Origin: Collimonas pratensis
GTDB lineage: Bacteria > Pseudomonadota > Gammaproteobacteria > Burkholderiales > Burkholderiaceae_D
NCBI RefSeq assembly: GCF_001584185.1
Contig: NZ_CP013234.1
Coordinates: forward strand, 3,100,001-3,164,000
Length of the DNA: 64,000 nt
Direction: 5' to 3'
The notes under the pieces are model-generated. The model searched no databases. It was not told the DNA's origin and saw nothing but the letters and a program-made list of their open reading frames with translations. Positions 47,686 to 57,386 of this stretch are shown piece by piece. The first letter of the stretch is position 1. Every line of letters begins with the position of its first letter. The position numbers were made by a program, and so were the translations under genes.

Positions 47686-50166
47686 CCGCTTGCGCTTGCT
47701 GGATTTCGTAAAGCCCTTCGGCGCCCGTGCGTTCTCTGCAGGAGCGGCCGCCTTGCCTTTCTTTGCCTTGCCTGCAGGCGTGGTCTTGGCCGCTGTCGTC
47801 ACCCGCGCGGTTTTCTGCGGCGCAGCCTTGCCGCCAGCCTTGGGCTTGGCGCCGCGGCCTTGCTCATTGTCGGCGCGACGCGCTTCGTTCTTCAGTACCG
47901 TCTTGATGCCCGGTTCATTGACCAGGCGCAGGTCGATCTTGCGCGCGTCCAGGTCAACCCGGCTGACTTGCACCGTGACGCGATCGGTCAGCTGGTAGCG
48001 GATGCCGGTACGCTCACCGCGCAACTCGTGACGCGCTTCGTCGTACTGGAAATAATCAGCGCCGAGTTCGGTGACATGCACCAGGCCTTCGATATACAAC
48101 GCATCCAGCTGGACAAAGATGCCGAAGGTCGCCACGCCGGAAATCACGCCGGTGAACTCTTCACCCAGCTTGTCGCGGATGAAATAGCATTTGAGCCAGG
48201 CTTCGACATCGCGCGAAGCCTCGTCGGCGCGCCGTTCATTGGCCGAACAGTGCACGCCGAGGGCTTCCCAGATCGCCAGGCTGCCTTCGTTTTTCTTCTT
48301 GCCTGCCGCCTTGTCTTCCGCCTGTTTCTTGCGGCCGGCCGGCGACAGCATGGTGTTCAACGCGCTGGTGTCGAGTCCCTTCGGATCGTAGCGCTTGCCT
48401 TGCAGGATGGCCTTGATGGTACGGTGCGTGAGCAGGTCGGGATAACGCCGGATCGGGCTGGTGAAATGCGCATACGATTCATACGACAAGCCGAAATGGC
48501 CGATGTTTTCCGGGCTGTAGACCGCTTGCTGCATGGAGCGCAGCATCATGGTCTGCAGCAGGATCGCATCTGGCCGCGCCTTGATCTTCGGCATCAGCTC
48601 GGCGTAATCCGAAGCCGATGGCGTATCGCCGCCGGCCAGGTTCAAACCGACCTGCTTGAGGAAGGTGCGCAGGATGGTCAGCTTTTCCTTGGTCGGATGC
48701 GCATGGATACGGAACAGGCCCGGATGCTTGTGACGCTCCATCAGGTCGGCGGCACAGACGTTGGCCGCCAACATGCATTCTTCGATCACCTTGTGCGCAT
48801 CATTGCGGGTGCGCGGCAGGATTTTTTCGATCTTGCCGGCGGCATTGCAGACGATGTAGGTCTCGGTGGTCTCGAAATCGATGGCGCCGCGTGCCTGGCG
48901 CGCCTGCAGCAGCGCATGGAACACTTCGTACAGGTGCAGCAGATGCGGCACCAGGCCTGGACGCTTGGCGGCTTCAGGTCCCTTGGTGTTGCCCAGGATC
49001 GCTGCTACTTCGGTATAGGTCAGGCGGGCGGCGGAATGGATCACTGCCGGGTAGAACTGGTAAGCCTTGATTTCACCCTTGGCGCTGATCACGGCGTCGC
49101 ACACTAGGGTCAGGCGGTCGACGTCGGGATTCAGCGAACACAAGCCGTTGGACAACTTCTCCGGCAGCATCGGGATCACGCGGCGCGGGAAATACACCGA
49201 GGTGCTGCGCTCCAGCGCATCGACATCCAGGGCATCGTTCGGCTTGACGTAATGGCTGACGTCGGCGATCGCCACGATCAGGCGATAACCGTTGGCGCGG
49301 CCGATCTTGACCGGCTCGCAATACACGGCATCGTCGAAGTCGCGCGCATCTTCGCCGTCGATGGTGACCAGCGGCACGTCGCGCAAATCGACGCGGTCGG
49401 CGAGGTCAGCGGCGCGTACTTCGCCCGGCAGCTTCGCAGCCAGCTTCTTCGCGGCTTCGGAAAATTCATGCGGCACGCCATACTTGCGCACCGCGATTTC
49501 GATTTCCATGCCTGGATCGTCGATATCGCCGAGGATTTCGACAATCTTGCCGACCGGCTGGGTGAACCGTGACGGCTGCTCCGTCAATTGCACGCTCACC
49601 ACCTGGCCGGCCTTGGCCTTGCCCGGCGAACCTGCCAGGATGATGTCCTGGCCGATGCGCTTGTCTTCAGGCGCGATCACCCACACCCCGTTTTCATTCA
49701 GCAAACGGCCGATCACGTGGGTATTGGCGCGCGAGACGACTTCGACGATAGTCCCTTCCGGACGGCCGCGGCGGTCGGTGCCGACGATGCGCGCCTGGAC
49801 GCGGTCGCCATGCAGTACTTTCTGCATTTCCTTCTCAGGCAGGAAAACGTCGTCACCACCCTCGTCGGGGATCAGAAAACCGAAACCGTCGCGATGGCTG
49901 CTGACGCGGCCTTCGATAAAACCGGGGGAATTGGTCAGTTTGTAGATGCCGCCGCGGTCGGGCTTGATCTGTCCGTCGCGCTCCATGGCATTCAGGCGGC
50001 GCGTCAAACCTTCCATTTCATCGGGTTTGACACTTAGTGCAGCAGCCAGAGCGGCGGCGTTTTGCGGTTCGGAAGAAGTCCGCAGAAGGCCGAGAATTTC
50101 CTCCCGGCTGGGGATTGTGTAGGAATATTGGCTCAAAAGGCTCTTCAACTGGTTGTTATTCATCAA
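47683..50166 (-). CDS. rnr: Ribonuclease R
   Basis: This 827-residue processive 3'-5' exoribonuclease degrades structured RNA. Domains in order are an N-terminal helix-turn-helix region, cold-shock domains (EGRVSSHRDGFGFLIPDEGG, about 100-180), and the RNB catalytic domain from about 260. The RNB domain contains DGEDARDFDDAVYCE (the metal-binding aspartates) and YAHFTSPIRRYPDLLTHR. An S1 domain follows (FTGVISGVATFGIFVQLDAL), then a Lys/Ala-rich basic tail. It is complete. Confidence 0.96.
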   Translation of the reverse strand: MMNNNQLKSLLSQYSYTIPSREEILGLLRTSSEPQNAAALAAALSVKPDEMEGLTRRLNAMERDGQIKPDRGGIYKLTNSPGFIEGRVSSHRDGFGFLIPDEGGDDVFLPEKEMQKVLHGDRVQARIVGTDRRGRPEGTIVEVVSRANTHVIGRLLNENGVWVIAPEDKRIGQDIILAGSPGKAKAGQVVSVQLTEQPSRFTQPVGKIVEILGDIDDPGMEIEIAVRKYGVPHEFSEAAKKLAAKLPGEVRAADLADRVDLRDVPLVTIDGEDARDFDDAVYCEPVKIGRANGYRLIVAIADVSHYVKPNDALDVDALERSTSVYFPRRVIPMLPEKLSNGLCSLNPDVDRLTLVCDAVISAKGEIKAYQFYPAVIHSAARLTYTEVAAILGNTKGPEAAKRPGLVPHLLHLYEVFHALLQARQARGAIDFETTETYIVCNAAGKIEKILPRTRNDAHKVIEECMLAANVCAADLMERHKHPGLFRIHAHPTKEKLTILRTFLKQVGLNLAGGDTPSASDYAELMPKIKARPDAILLQTMMLRSMQQAVYSPENIGHFGLSYESYAHFTSPIRRYPDLLTHRTIKAILQGKRYDPKGLDTSALNTMLSPAGRKKQAEDKAAGKKKNEGSLAIWEALGVHCSANERRADEASRDVEAWLKCYFIRDKLGEEFTGVISGVATFGIFVQLDALYIEGLVHVTELGADYFQYDEARHELRGERTGIRYQLTDRVTVQVSRVDLDARKIDLRLVNEPGIKTVLKNEARRADNEQGRGAKPKAGGKAAPQKTARVTTAAKTTPAGKAKKGKAAAPAENARAPKGFTKSSKRKR

Positions 50167-50260
50167 CGCTTAGTGTAACGGAGGATTGTGACAATCTCCT
50201 AACCAAGCAGCTTATATCTTCCGCTTTTACGGCCCTGCTCTATCTTCTTTTAAATGATAG

Positions 50261-50288
50261 TTGACATATTTTCGCATTGGCTTATAAT
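50261..50288 (+). promoter_or_regulatory. Consensus sigma-70 promoter for tRNA-Leu
   Basis: TTGACA at 50261-50266 and TATAAT at 50283-50288 are both perfect hexamers 16 bp apart, with the mature tRNA starting 14 bp after the -10 box. A G+C-rich discriminator is absent. Confidence 0.9.
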
Positions 50289-50301
50289 CTCGCTCTCTCA
50301 A

Positions 50302-50386
50302 GCCCACGTGGCGGAATTGGTAGACGCGCATGGTTCAGGTCCATGTGCCGCAAGGTGTGGGGGTTCGAGTCCCTCCGTGGGCACCA
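50302..50386 (+). tRNA. tRNA-Leu (CAG)
   Basis: The sequence begins GCCCACGTGGCGGAATTGG and has the anticodon CAG in GGTTCAGGTCC. A long variable arm (class II), a GGTTCGAGTCC T-arm and the acceptor CGTGGGC with encoded ACCA follow. All stems pair. Confidence 0.97.
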
Positions 50387-50397
50387 TATACCATAGA

Positions 50398-50419
50398 CCA
50401 GATCCTTTTCGGGATCTGG
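50398..50419 (+). terminator. Hairpin after tRNA-Leu
   Basis: A perfect 8-bp stem (CCAGATCC, loop TTTTCG, GGATCTGG) begins 12 nt after the tRNA. It has no T-run behind it, so it may be a processing or weak termination element. Confidence 0.45.
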
Positions 50420-50666
50420 CTCTCCGCAAAATTCCAGGCCTCCCGGCATAGCAATGCGATAAGTCCGGGAGCGCCTAGTGAATTCCAGCAATGCACCCCC
50501 TCGCATCCCGCGTCGTGATGCCGCGCCAGTGAGCTAGCCACGTTGCATATTACCAGCTTCAATCGCTCCAGACGCAACAAAACCCAGCCTGTGACAGCGG
50601 CCGGGTCGCTACATCTGCCTAGTTAAACTAAAGCGTTTTCCTGCCTAGGACTATTCCCGCGCCAGA

Positions 50667-51293
50667 TCACTGGAACGGATTGATCATCACTTTCTGCGGA
50701 TTTACCGTGGTTCCAGCCTGGATCTGGGCATCGATGACCTGATAGAAGGCATTGCCGGTATCGGCGATATTCCAGGTACTCAGGATGACGTGATAACCGC
50801 CGCGGTCGGCCGGGATGGTGCAGCGATGCGTGGCATGGCTGTTGCTGGACGGCGCGAAACCACCCTTGACGATACAGAACGGCTGCAGATCGAACGCCTC
50901 CCTGCTCAGCTTCTGGTTCGGATTCCAGCCCTGTTTGGTGATGTAATAGCGCCAGTCCTGCGTCATGTGTCCCGCTGTGAAGTACCAGCTGAAATCGTTG
51001 ACGCCGGCTTTCAAAGCCACTTTCTTCCAGCGCGTCGGCGTTTGCGCATTCAATTCGGAAAACTGCGCCAGGCCAGCGGCGGCGATGACGCCATCGGCCG
51101 GGCCGGCCGCCGGAAAGCCTTTCGGTCCCTCAACGCTCTGCGGCTCATACTGAATCGCACCGCAAGCTGCGTTCTCCTGCGTCTTGCACATGAAAGCGCG
51201 AGATTTGGGCGCATCTATATAACCGTGGGCCTGCGCCAGCAGCGGCGCCGCCATGGCCAGCATGACGGCCAGACCAGACGATAATTGTTTCAT
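50667..51293 (-). CDS. AA10 lytic polysaccharide monooxygenase (chitin-binding protein)
   Basis: The ATG at 51293, behind a GGGGGA site, gives 208 residues. The signal peptide ends LLAQA and the mature protein starts HGYIDAPKSRAF, so His1 is the first ligand of the copper histidine brace. The second lies in WYFTAGHMTQDWRYY. Four cysteines and DRGGYHVILSTWNIADTGNAFYQVID match AA10 chitin-binding proteins. There is no separate carbohydrate-binding module. It oxidatively cleaves crystalline chitin or a related polymer outside the cell, after secretion probably by a type II system. Confidence 0.93.
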   Translation of the reverse strand: MKQLSSGLAVMLAMAAPLLAQAHGYIDAPKSRAFMCKTQENAACGAIQYEPQSVEGPKGFPAAGPADGVIAAAGLAQFSELNAQTPTRWKKVALKAGVNDFSWYFTAGHMTQDWRYYITKQGWNPNQKLSREAFDLQPFCIVKGGFAPSSNSHATHRCTIPADRGGYHVILSTWNIADTGNAFYQVIDAQIQAGTTVNPQKVMINPFQ

Positions 51294-51549
51294 TGTTTCC
51301 CCCAAGGAGTTTGCAGCAGTGGACCAATGCGCAGCGGCCAGCGCTGCGGCGGGCAGGTCGATTCTGCCGCCGGGGACGGGGCAGCGTAACTGGCAACCTT
51401 TACAGTCGCTCATCCACAGAGGCAGATACTCCCGCGGTCTTGCTTGATCACTAAACAATTGTCAGACTTATCCTATAATGTGCGAGACCTCAAACCCGCC
51501 TTGCCGGCGCTTTGAGGGCGACGCCGCAAACCCGATAAGGACATCTATA

Positions 51550-52854
51550 GTGAAACTGACCAACCAATCTGTCATCGCGCTGCTTTGGGGCTTGCTGTAT
51601 CTGGTCATGGGCTACACCTCGCATCAGCTCAACGGGCCGATTGCCGCCACCGGCTATATCTGGCTGCCGGCCGGCGTCACGGTGGCCGCCTTCATGCTGA
51701 CCAGGACCGCGCGCTGGCTGCCGGTGATCATCGGTTTCGTGCTGGCGCAACTGCTGCTGGGCTGGATCGAGAACCGCGACCTGTTGCGCGTCACCCTGTT
51801 CGCTCTCGACGAAATCGGCGTCGCCGCGATTGCCGTGGCGCTGGTGCGGATGACACAGTTGCCGATGGAAGGCTTGTATTTCGTCCGCGGCCTGTTGATC
51901 GCCGGGGTTGCCTGCAGCACCGTCAGCGCGGCGATCGGCGCGGCCTGGTTCCTGTTCGTGAAAGACGTTCCCTTTTGGCCGACTGCGCGCATCTGGGCAG
52001 CCTCCGACCTGGTCGGGATCCTGATCGTGACGCCGGTGCTGGCCGGCTGGTCGCGCTTCCACGCCATGCGTTCGGGCGGCATGGACCGTAGCGATTTCCT
52101 GCTGGGCCTGGCGGCTTTTATCGCGCTCGGCATCACCGCCTACGTCATTTTCGACGGCCACAGCCTGAGCAATTTTTCCGCCGGCGTCAATTTTGCGCTG
52201 ACCTACGTGCCGCTGTTTTTCGCGGCGGTGGTGACCCTGCTGTGGGGCGGCCGCGGCGGTTCCCTGGCAGTCGCCATGCTGGCTTTCTTTGCACTCTTGA
52301 ATACAGTGCAGGGCGAAGGTCCATTCGCCGCTTTCGCCGATAATTATTCCAAACATTCGCTGCTGGAAGCTCAGCTCTACCTGGCGGTCGCCGCCCTGCT
52401 CTGCCTGCTGATCAGCGCCCTCAAAACCACCCGCGAACAATTGCACGAAGACGCCGCGCAATGGAAAAGCGACGTCGAGCTGGCGCTGACCGTCAGCCGC
52501 CAGCTGGTCTACAGCATCGATCCGCATAGCAAGAAACTGTGCTGGAACGGCGACCTGCAAGGATTGCTGGGCGTGCCGGCCAGCGCCTTCAGCGAGCTCG
52601 ACCAGGTATTGACGCATGTCCACCCCGACGACCGCCAGCAATTGCGCAGCCGCTGGCTGGAAGACATGGATGACGATGCCCGTCCCGACCTGCGTTTTCG
52701 TTTGCTGCTGCCAGCCGGACACATTACCGACATGACCGACATGAGCGCGGTGCTGCTGGATGCGGATGAGTCCGTGGCCATGGTTGCCGGCGCCTGGCGT
52801 TTGCACATCAGGGAAGAAGAACGGCAACCGAGCCAAGGACCGGCTGCCCTATGA
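51550..52854 (+). CDS. MASE1-PAS membrane sensor without output domain
   Basis: The GTG at 51550 (AAGGA about 9 nt upstream) gives 434 residues. An N-terminal MASE1 domain of about eight helices (LWGLLYLVMGYTSH; GYIWLPAGVTVAAFML; ASDLVGILIVTPVLAGW) reaches to about residue 285. A PAS fold follows (SRQLVYSIDPHSKKLCWNG; VHPDDRQQLRSRWLEDM). MASE1 proteins normally end in GGDEF, EAL or kinase domains. Here the protein stops after the PAS domain and its stop overlaps a hydrolase start (ATGA). It may sense a ligand for another partner. Confidence 0.85.
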   Translation: MKLTNQSVIALLWGLLYLVMGYTSHQLNGPIAATGYIWLPAGVTVAAFMLTRTARWLPVIIGFVLAQLLLGWIENRDLLRVTLFALDEIGVAAIAVALVRMTQLPMEGLYFVRGLLIAGVACSTVSAAIGAAWFLFVKDVPFWPTARIWAASDLVGILIVTPVLAGWSRFHAMRSGGMDRSDFLLGLAAFIALGITAYVIFDGHSLSNFSAGVNFALTYVPLFFAAVVTLLWGGRGGSLAVAMLAFFALLNTVQGEGPFAAFADNYSKHSLLEAQLYLAVAALLCLLISALKTTREQLHEDAAQWKSDVELALTVSRQLVYSIDPHSKKLCWNGDLQGLLGVPASAFSELDQVLTHVHPDDRQQLRSRWLEDMDDDARPDLRFRLLLPAGHITDMTDMSAVLLDADESVAMVAGAWRLHIREEERQPSQGPAAL

Positions 52855-53657
52855 GCGTTCGTACCGGCGCCCTGCTGATTCACGGCCTGGGCGGCACCCA
52901 ATTCGATCTCGGGTCCATGCACAAGGTGTTGCAGCGTGCGGGAGTGGAGACCCACGCCGTCACCCTGCCTGGCCATGGCGGCCAGCCGGAGGATCTGGTG
53001 AACGTGCGCATGGAAGACTGGCTGGACGCCGTCGCCGCCGCGTATCAGGAACTGGCGCCGCAATACGAGACCTTCCACGTCCTCGGCATGTGCCTGGGCT
53101 CCCTGCTGGCGCTGGCTTTGTGCGAGCGTGTGCAGCATGCCAAGGGCAAGCTGGTGACGCTGGCGCCGCCGGTCTTCATCGATGGCTGGTCGACCCCCTG
53201 GTACCGCCAGCTGCGGCATGTGGTGTACTGCATTCCCGGCATGTCCGCCAAGATGAAAGTAGAGGAAGACGAGCCGTTCGGCATCAAGAACACCACGGTG
53301 CGGGCCATCGTCAAGGCCAAGTTCGCGCGCGGCGACAATTTCCATTATCGCTGGGTGCCACTGGCCTGCATCCGCCAAGTCGACCGCTTGCGCCGCCAGG
53401 TGTTGGCGCGCGCCAGCAACATTTCTTGCCCGACGCTGGTGGTGCATGCGCGCGAAGACGAGCTGACCAGCCTGAAATCGGCCGAATTCCTGCAGGCGGC
53501 CTTGCCGGATGTGCGGGTGGTGGTGCTGGAAAACAGTTACCACATGATCTGCGTCGACAACGACCGTGACCTGGTCACCAACAGCGTGCTGGAATTCTTC
53601 GGTTATCCGCCGGCGCCCCCGCGGCGGATGCGCGGCGCCGACAAGGCTGAAGCCTAG
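52851..53657 (+). CDS. Alpha/beta hydrolase with cysteine in the nucleophile elbow
   Basis: This 268-residue cytosolic alpha/beta hydrolase resembles monoacylglycerol lipases and carboxylesterases. It has the oxyanion segment LLIHGLGGTQFDLG, a lid region, the acid in VVHAREDELTSLKSA and the His in LENSYHMICVDNDRD. The nucleophile elbow is GMCLGS, with Cys where Ser is usual (GxSxG). Dienelactone hydrolases use Cys this way, so activity is possible. The ATGA overlap with the MASE1-PAS gene implies linked expression. Confidence 0.85.
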   Translation: MSVRTGALLIHGLGGTQFDLGSMHKVLQRAGVETHAVTLPGHGGQPEDLVNVRMEDWLDAVAAAYQELAPQYETFHVLGMCLGSLLALALCERVQHAKGKLVTLAPPVFIDGWSTPWYRQLRHVVYCIPGMSAKMKVEEDEPFGIKNTTVRAIVKAKFARGDNFHYRWVPLACIRQVDRLRRQVLARASNISCPTLVVHAREDELTSLKSAEFLQAALPDVRVVVLENSYHMICVDNDRDLVTNSVLEFFGYPPAPPRRMRGADKAEA

Positions 53658-53669
53658 CGCTCCATCTGG

Positions 53670-56039
53670 TTAGAACACCCGGCCCAGCTGGAGATACAGA
53701 TTCCAGACGCCGCGCGGTGCAATCGCCGCGCCGAAATACAGCGGGCCGAGGAAACTGCTGCCGCCCATGAACATGCTGGCGCTTTTCTTGAAGGGCCCCG
53801 AGGCAAACGCGTCCTTGTTCTGCCAGACATCGCCGACTTCCAGGCTGCTGCCAAACACCGTGTTACGCAATCCCGGCAAGTTCAGATCGGGCATGTCGCG
53901 CAAATACGTCATGCGACCATACAGCAAGTAGTTGCCGGAAAATTGGTCGGGCGCGTAGGCCGACAGGCGCTGAAAGCCGCCCAGCGTGAATCCCAGCCCG
54001 CCATTGCCGCTGGCCTCGTTCGATTCGTTGCCGTAAGTGCCCGCAGCTTCCAGCGCCAGGTTGAGTGTATTGCGGCCGCGACTGACCGCCCACAACGCCT
54101 TGCCCTGGGCATCGTTGTAACTGTTGGCTGCGCCACCGAAGGCAATGTTGCTGACGGCGGAAAGATAATAACCCTTGCGCGGAAACAGCGGATCATCCAG
54201 CTGGTCCACAGTAAGCTGGGTCCGGATCACCGGCTGCTTTACATGAAAGCTGTCGAACACCACACCCGGCAAAACCTCCGCCAGCGCCTGCGGAAAGTTA
54301 TAAGTCGGCCTGGCCTCCAGCCATTGGTAGTAGACCCCGGTACGCAGTTCTCCGAGGCGGCCGATAGGCATGCCGATGTCTAGCCCTACCTTGGTGGTGT
54401 CGACCCGATAGGCCGTCACCGGCACGGTATTTGAATTCGCCGTGCCCTCGTCGAAATACAGATCGATATGGCGCCGTGCGTATTCGGCATAGGGCGCCAC
54501 ATACAGCCCGACAGTATTCCATATGGGCTGGCGCAATTCGGTATGCAGGCTGGCCTGCTTGCTGCCCAAGACAAGATCATTGCGCCACTCCAGGCCGCTC
54601 TGCGTCATCCACGGCAGGCGGTGCCCCAGTTGCAGATTGAAGTCGCCTCGGCCATTGAAGCTGTTCGACACGCCCAGCCCGAACAATAGGAAATGCGGCC
54701 CCCACGATTTGTCCTCGGCGTCCACTTTCAATACATTGCGACCATCCTCCGGCACCAGTTCTTGCGTCACGCTTTTGAAGTCGCCATTGGTCGACAAGCG
54801 CGCCACTTCCTTGTTCAAGGCAACCGGATTATAGAGATCGCCTTCCTTGACATCCAAGGCACGGCGCACCACAGCGGCCGGCACCCGGCCGTTGCTGCTG
54901 ATTTGAATTTCATCGATATGGGTATTCGGCGCCAGCACCGGACCGTTGCTGCGCGATGCAAGATATTCCTTCCATTGCTGTGGCGGCAGCGCCAGCGCAG
55001 CCAGTTTTGCACTCTGGCGTTCGGCAGCGTCGTAGCCGGCCTTGACGCCATCCTTGCCACGTGAAAAATCGGCAAATGACAAGTCGCCCAGGTTAGGCTC
55101 TATCAAGACGTCGTTTTTCTTGAGCGTTTCTATTTCATGCTTGACGTTCTGCTGGATCAGGATGGTCACCATCTGCTGTGCTACCGCCGTTGGCGAATCG
55201 AGAGTGGCGGGGTCCTGCAGGTCGGTAGCAATATTGACCGCGATGATGATGTCGGCGCCCATGCTGCGCGCCAGCGATACCGGCAGGTTCTGCACCAGGC
55301 CGCCGTCCACCAGGGTGCGGCCATCCAGCTTGAGCGGTGCAAACAGGCCGGGCACAGCCATGCTGGCGCGGATAGCGCGCGGCAACGAGCCTTGGCTTAA
55401 TATGACTTCGGCGCCGGTGCCAAGATCGGTCGCCACCGCGCGGAAAGGCGTCGGCAACTTGTCAAAGGAAATATTCGCCGGCAATTGCGGGGTCCAGTTC
55501 TGCAGCAAGGTCAGCAGATTATTACCTTGCACCAGTCCCTTCGGCAGTTTCAGCTTACCGTCGCCATAGCCGGCGGACAAACCGATAGGATATTGGTAAT
55601 CGTCTTCACGCTGGAACTGCGGCAATTCTGCCCGGTCATTGCGGTCGAAGGCGATATCGCTCAGGTTGGTCTCGGTCAGGATGCGGTCCAGCTCATCGAC
55701 CGACAGCCCGCTCGCATACAGCCCGCCGACCACGGCGCCCATGCTGGTGGCGGCCACATAGTCAATCGGGATATGCATTTTCTCCAGCACTTGCAACACG
55801 CCCAGATGCGCATAGCCGCGGGCGCCGCCACCGGACAGCACCAAGCCGATGCGCGGCCGGGCCGGCGCAACCTTGTTTGCACTATTGGCATCTCCGGCCG
55901 CCGTGGCCGATGCCGCCGATGCCACGCCGGCATGCGCCAGGCCCAGCAGCAGGTAGCCGAGATATATACAAAAGTTGCGCAACGAACGGAAATTCACAAT
56001 ATTTCGCTTCAAAAGAGGCATGGATGGCAAGAAAAACAC
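53670..56039 (-). CDS. Patatin-like phospholipase with outer-membrane barrel (PlpD type)
   Basis: This 789-residue type Vd autotransporter has a signal peptide near residues 22-43 (ending GVASA). The patatin domain (about 60-330) has the oxyanion loop GGGARGYAHLGVL, nucleophile ATSMGAVVGG and acid DGGLVQNLP. A POTRA-like domain follows (about 375-440: IDEIQISSNGRVPAAVV). The C-terminal 16-strand-like surface antigen domain includes RTQLTVDQLDDPLFPRKGYY and ends YLQLGRVF with terminal Phe. PlpD secretes a phospholipase across the outer membrane. All catalytic residues are present. The start could also be Met7. Confidence 0.93.
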   Translation of the reverse strand: MFFLPSMPLLKRNIVNFRSLRNFCIYLGYLLLGLAHAGVASAASATAAGDANSANKVAPARPRIGLVLSGGGARGYAHLGVLQVLEKMHIPIDYVAATSMGAVVGGLYASGLSVDELDRILTETNLSDIAFDRNDRAELPQFQREDDYQYPIGLSAGYGDGKLKLPKGLVQGNNLLTLLQNWTPQLPANISFDKLPTPFRAVATDLGTGAEVILSQGSLPRAIRASMAVPGLFAPLKLDGRTLVDGGLVQNLPVSLARSMGADIIIAVNIATDLQDPATLDSPTAVAQQMVTILIQQNVKHEIETLKKNDVLIEPNLGDLSFADFSRGKDGVKAGYDAAERQSAKLAALALPPQQWKEYLASRSNGPVLAPNTHIDEIQISSNGRVPAAVVRRALDVKEGDLYNPVALNKEVARLSTNGDFKSVTQELVPEDGRNVLKVDAEDKSWGPHFLLFGLGVSNSFNGRGDFNLQLGHRLPWMTQSGLEWRNDLVLGSKQASLHTELRQPIWNTVGLYVAPYAEYARRHIDLYFDEGTANSNTVPVTAYRVDTTKVGLDIGMPIGRLGELRTGVYYQWLEARPTYNFPQALAEVLPGVVFDSFHVKQPVIRTQLTVDQLDDPLFPRKGYYLSAVSNIAFGGAANSYNDAQGKALWAVSRGRNTLNLALEAAGTYGNESNEASGNGGLGFTLGGFQRLSAYAPDQFSGNYLLYGRMTYLRDMPDLNLPGLRNTVFGSSLEVGDVWQNKDAFASGPFKKSASMFMGGSSFLGPLYFGAAIAPRGVWNLYLQLGRVF

Positions 56040-56243
56040 CCGAGAATAGGATTGAACAGGATTGTTAAGTAAAGACCCGCATGATTATATTTGAATAAGC
56101 CCCTGGGCCTGGCACTACATCGGATGTTTTATCCAAACCACGCTCTCTTGAAGCCCGGGTGCGCGCCCTAATATGGGAGCAAAGGCGCAACAGCGTCGTT
56201 TCATCGTTCGCCACATTCCTACTCTCTTTTCACAGGCCTCCAC

Positions 56244-57380
56244 ATGCCATCCCGCGCTGCCATCCTGACTGTACTGTTATTGCTGGGCGCCCTGCACGCC
56301 TTGATCGGCTGGATGCTGATGCCCGCACTGAGCGCAATGCCGCTGCTGCAAACCCTGCTCGGCCTGTGGCTGCTGCTGTCGTTCCTGCTGATTCCGGCCG
56401 GCATGCTGGGACGCGTCATCAAAAGTCAGCCCTTGTCCGACCGCCTGGCGTGGGCCGGCATGCTGGCCATGGGCATTTTTTCATCGCTGTTTGTCATCAG
56501 TTTGCTGCGCGAACTGTGTTTGCTGGTGTTGCCCTGGCTTGGCGTACACGATGCGCGCCTGCCAGCCTGGAGTGCGCTGGCGGTTTTGCTGCTGGCCGCG
56601 GTATCCAGCGTGGTCGGCTATGTCAATGCACGCCGGCTCGCCGCCGTGGTGGACGTCGACATCCCGATCCGTGACTTGCCTGCTGCTCTGCAAGGATTCA
56701 CCATCGCCCAGATCAGCGACATCCATGTCGGCCCTACCATCAAGCGCGGCTATCTGGATGCCATCGTCAACAAGGTCAATACCCTGAAAGCGGATCTGAT
56801 CGCCATTACCGGCGACCTGGTGGACGGCAGCGTGCTGGAACTGGCGCCGCACACGGCGCCGCTGGCCAACTTGCAATCGCGCCACGGGGCCTATTTTGTC
56901 ACGGGCAATCATGAATATTACTCGAACGCACCGGAATGGGTGGCCGAGGTGCGCCGGCTGGGACTGACGGTGCTGATGAACGAGCACGTGGTCCTCATGC
57001 ATCAAGGAGCGTCGCTACTGGTGGCTGGGGTGACCGACTATAGCGCCCATCATTTCGACGAAGCCGAACGCAGCGATCCGCAGGCGGCGCTGGCTGGCAG
57101 CCCGCAACATGTTGCTGTCAAGCTGCTGCTTGCACACCAGCCACGCTCCGCCACGGCGGCGGCCGAGGCCGGCTTCGACCTGCAACTGTCCGGCCATACT
57201 CACGGCGGCCAGTTCTTTCCCTGGAACTTGTTCGTGCCCTTGCAGCAACCGTATACCGCGGGCTTGAACCGCCTGCGCAACCTATGGGTGTACACCAGCC
57301 GCGGCACTGGTTACTGGGGTCCGCCCAAGCGTCTTTTCGCACCTTCTGAAATTACCCGCCTGCGGCTGGTCCTCGCATGA
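56244..57380 (+). CDS. Membrane-anchored metallophosphoesterase (YkuE-like)
   Basis: This 378-residue protein has four N-terminal membrane helices (about 5-130) and then a calcineurin-like phosphoesterase domain. Its metal-site motifs are AQISDIHVG (about 160), AITGDLVDG, VTGNHEYYSN, LLLAHQP and LSGHTHGGQFFPW, followed by YTSRGTGYWGPPKR, typical of the YkuE/YaeI group. Such enzymes may hydrolyse phospholipid-like or UDP-sugar-lipid substrates, but the substrate here is unknown. It converges with arfB after 6 bp. Confidence 0.9.
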   Translation: MPSRAAILTVLLLLGALHALIGWMLMPALSAMPLLQTLLGLWLLLSFLLIPAGMLGRVIKSQPLSDRLAWAGMLAMGIFSSLFVISLLRELCLLVLPWLGVHDARLPAWSALAVLLLAAVSSVVGYVNARRLAAVVDVDIPIRDLPAALQGFTIAQISDIHVGPTIKRGYLDAIVNKVNTLKADLIAITGDLVDGSVLELAPHTAPLANLQSRHGAYFVTGNHEYYSNAPEWVAEVRRLGLTVLMNEHVVLMHQGASLLVAGVTDYSAHHFDEAERSDPQAALAGSPQHVAVKLLLAHQPRSATAAAEAGFDLQLSGHTHGGQFFPWNLFVPLQQPYTAGLNRLRNLWVYTSRGTGYWGPPKRLFAPSEITRLRLVLA

Positions 57381-57386
57381 CAAATC

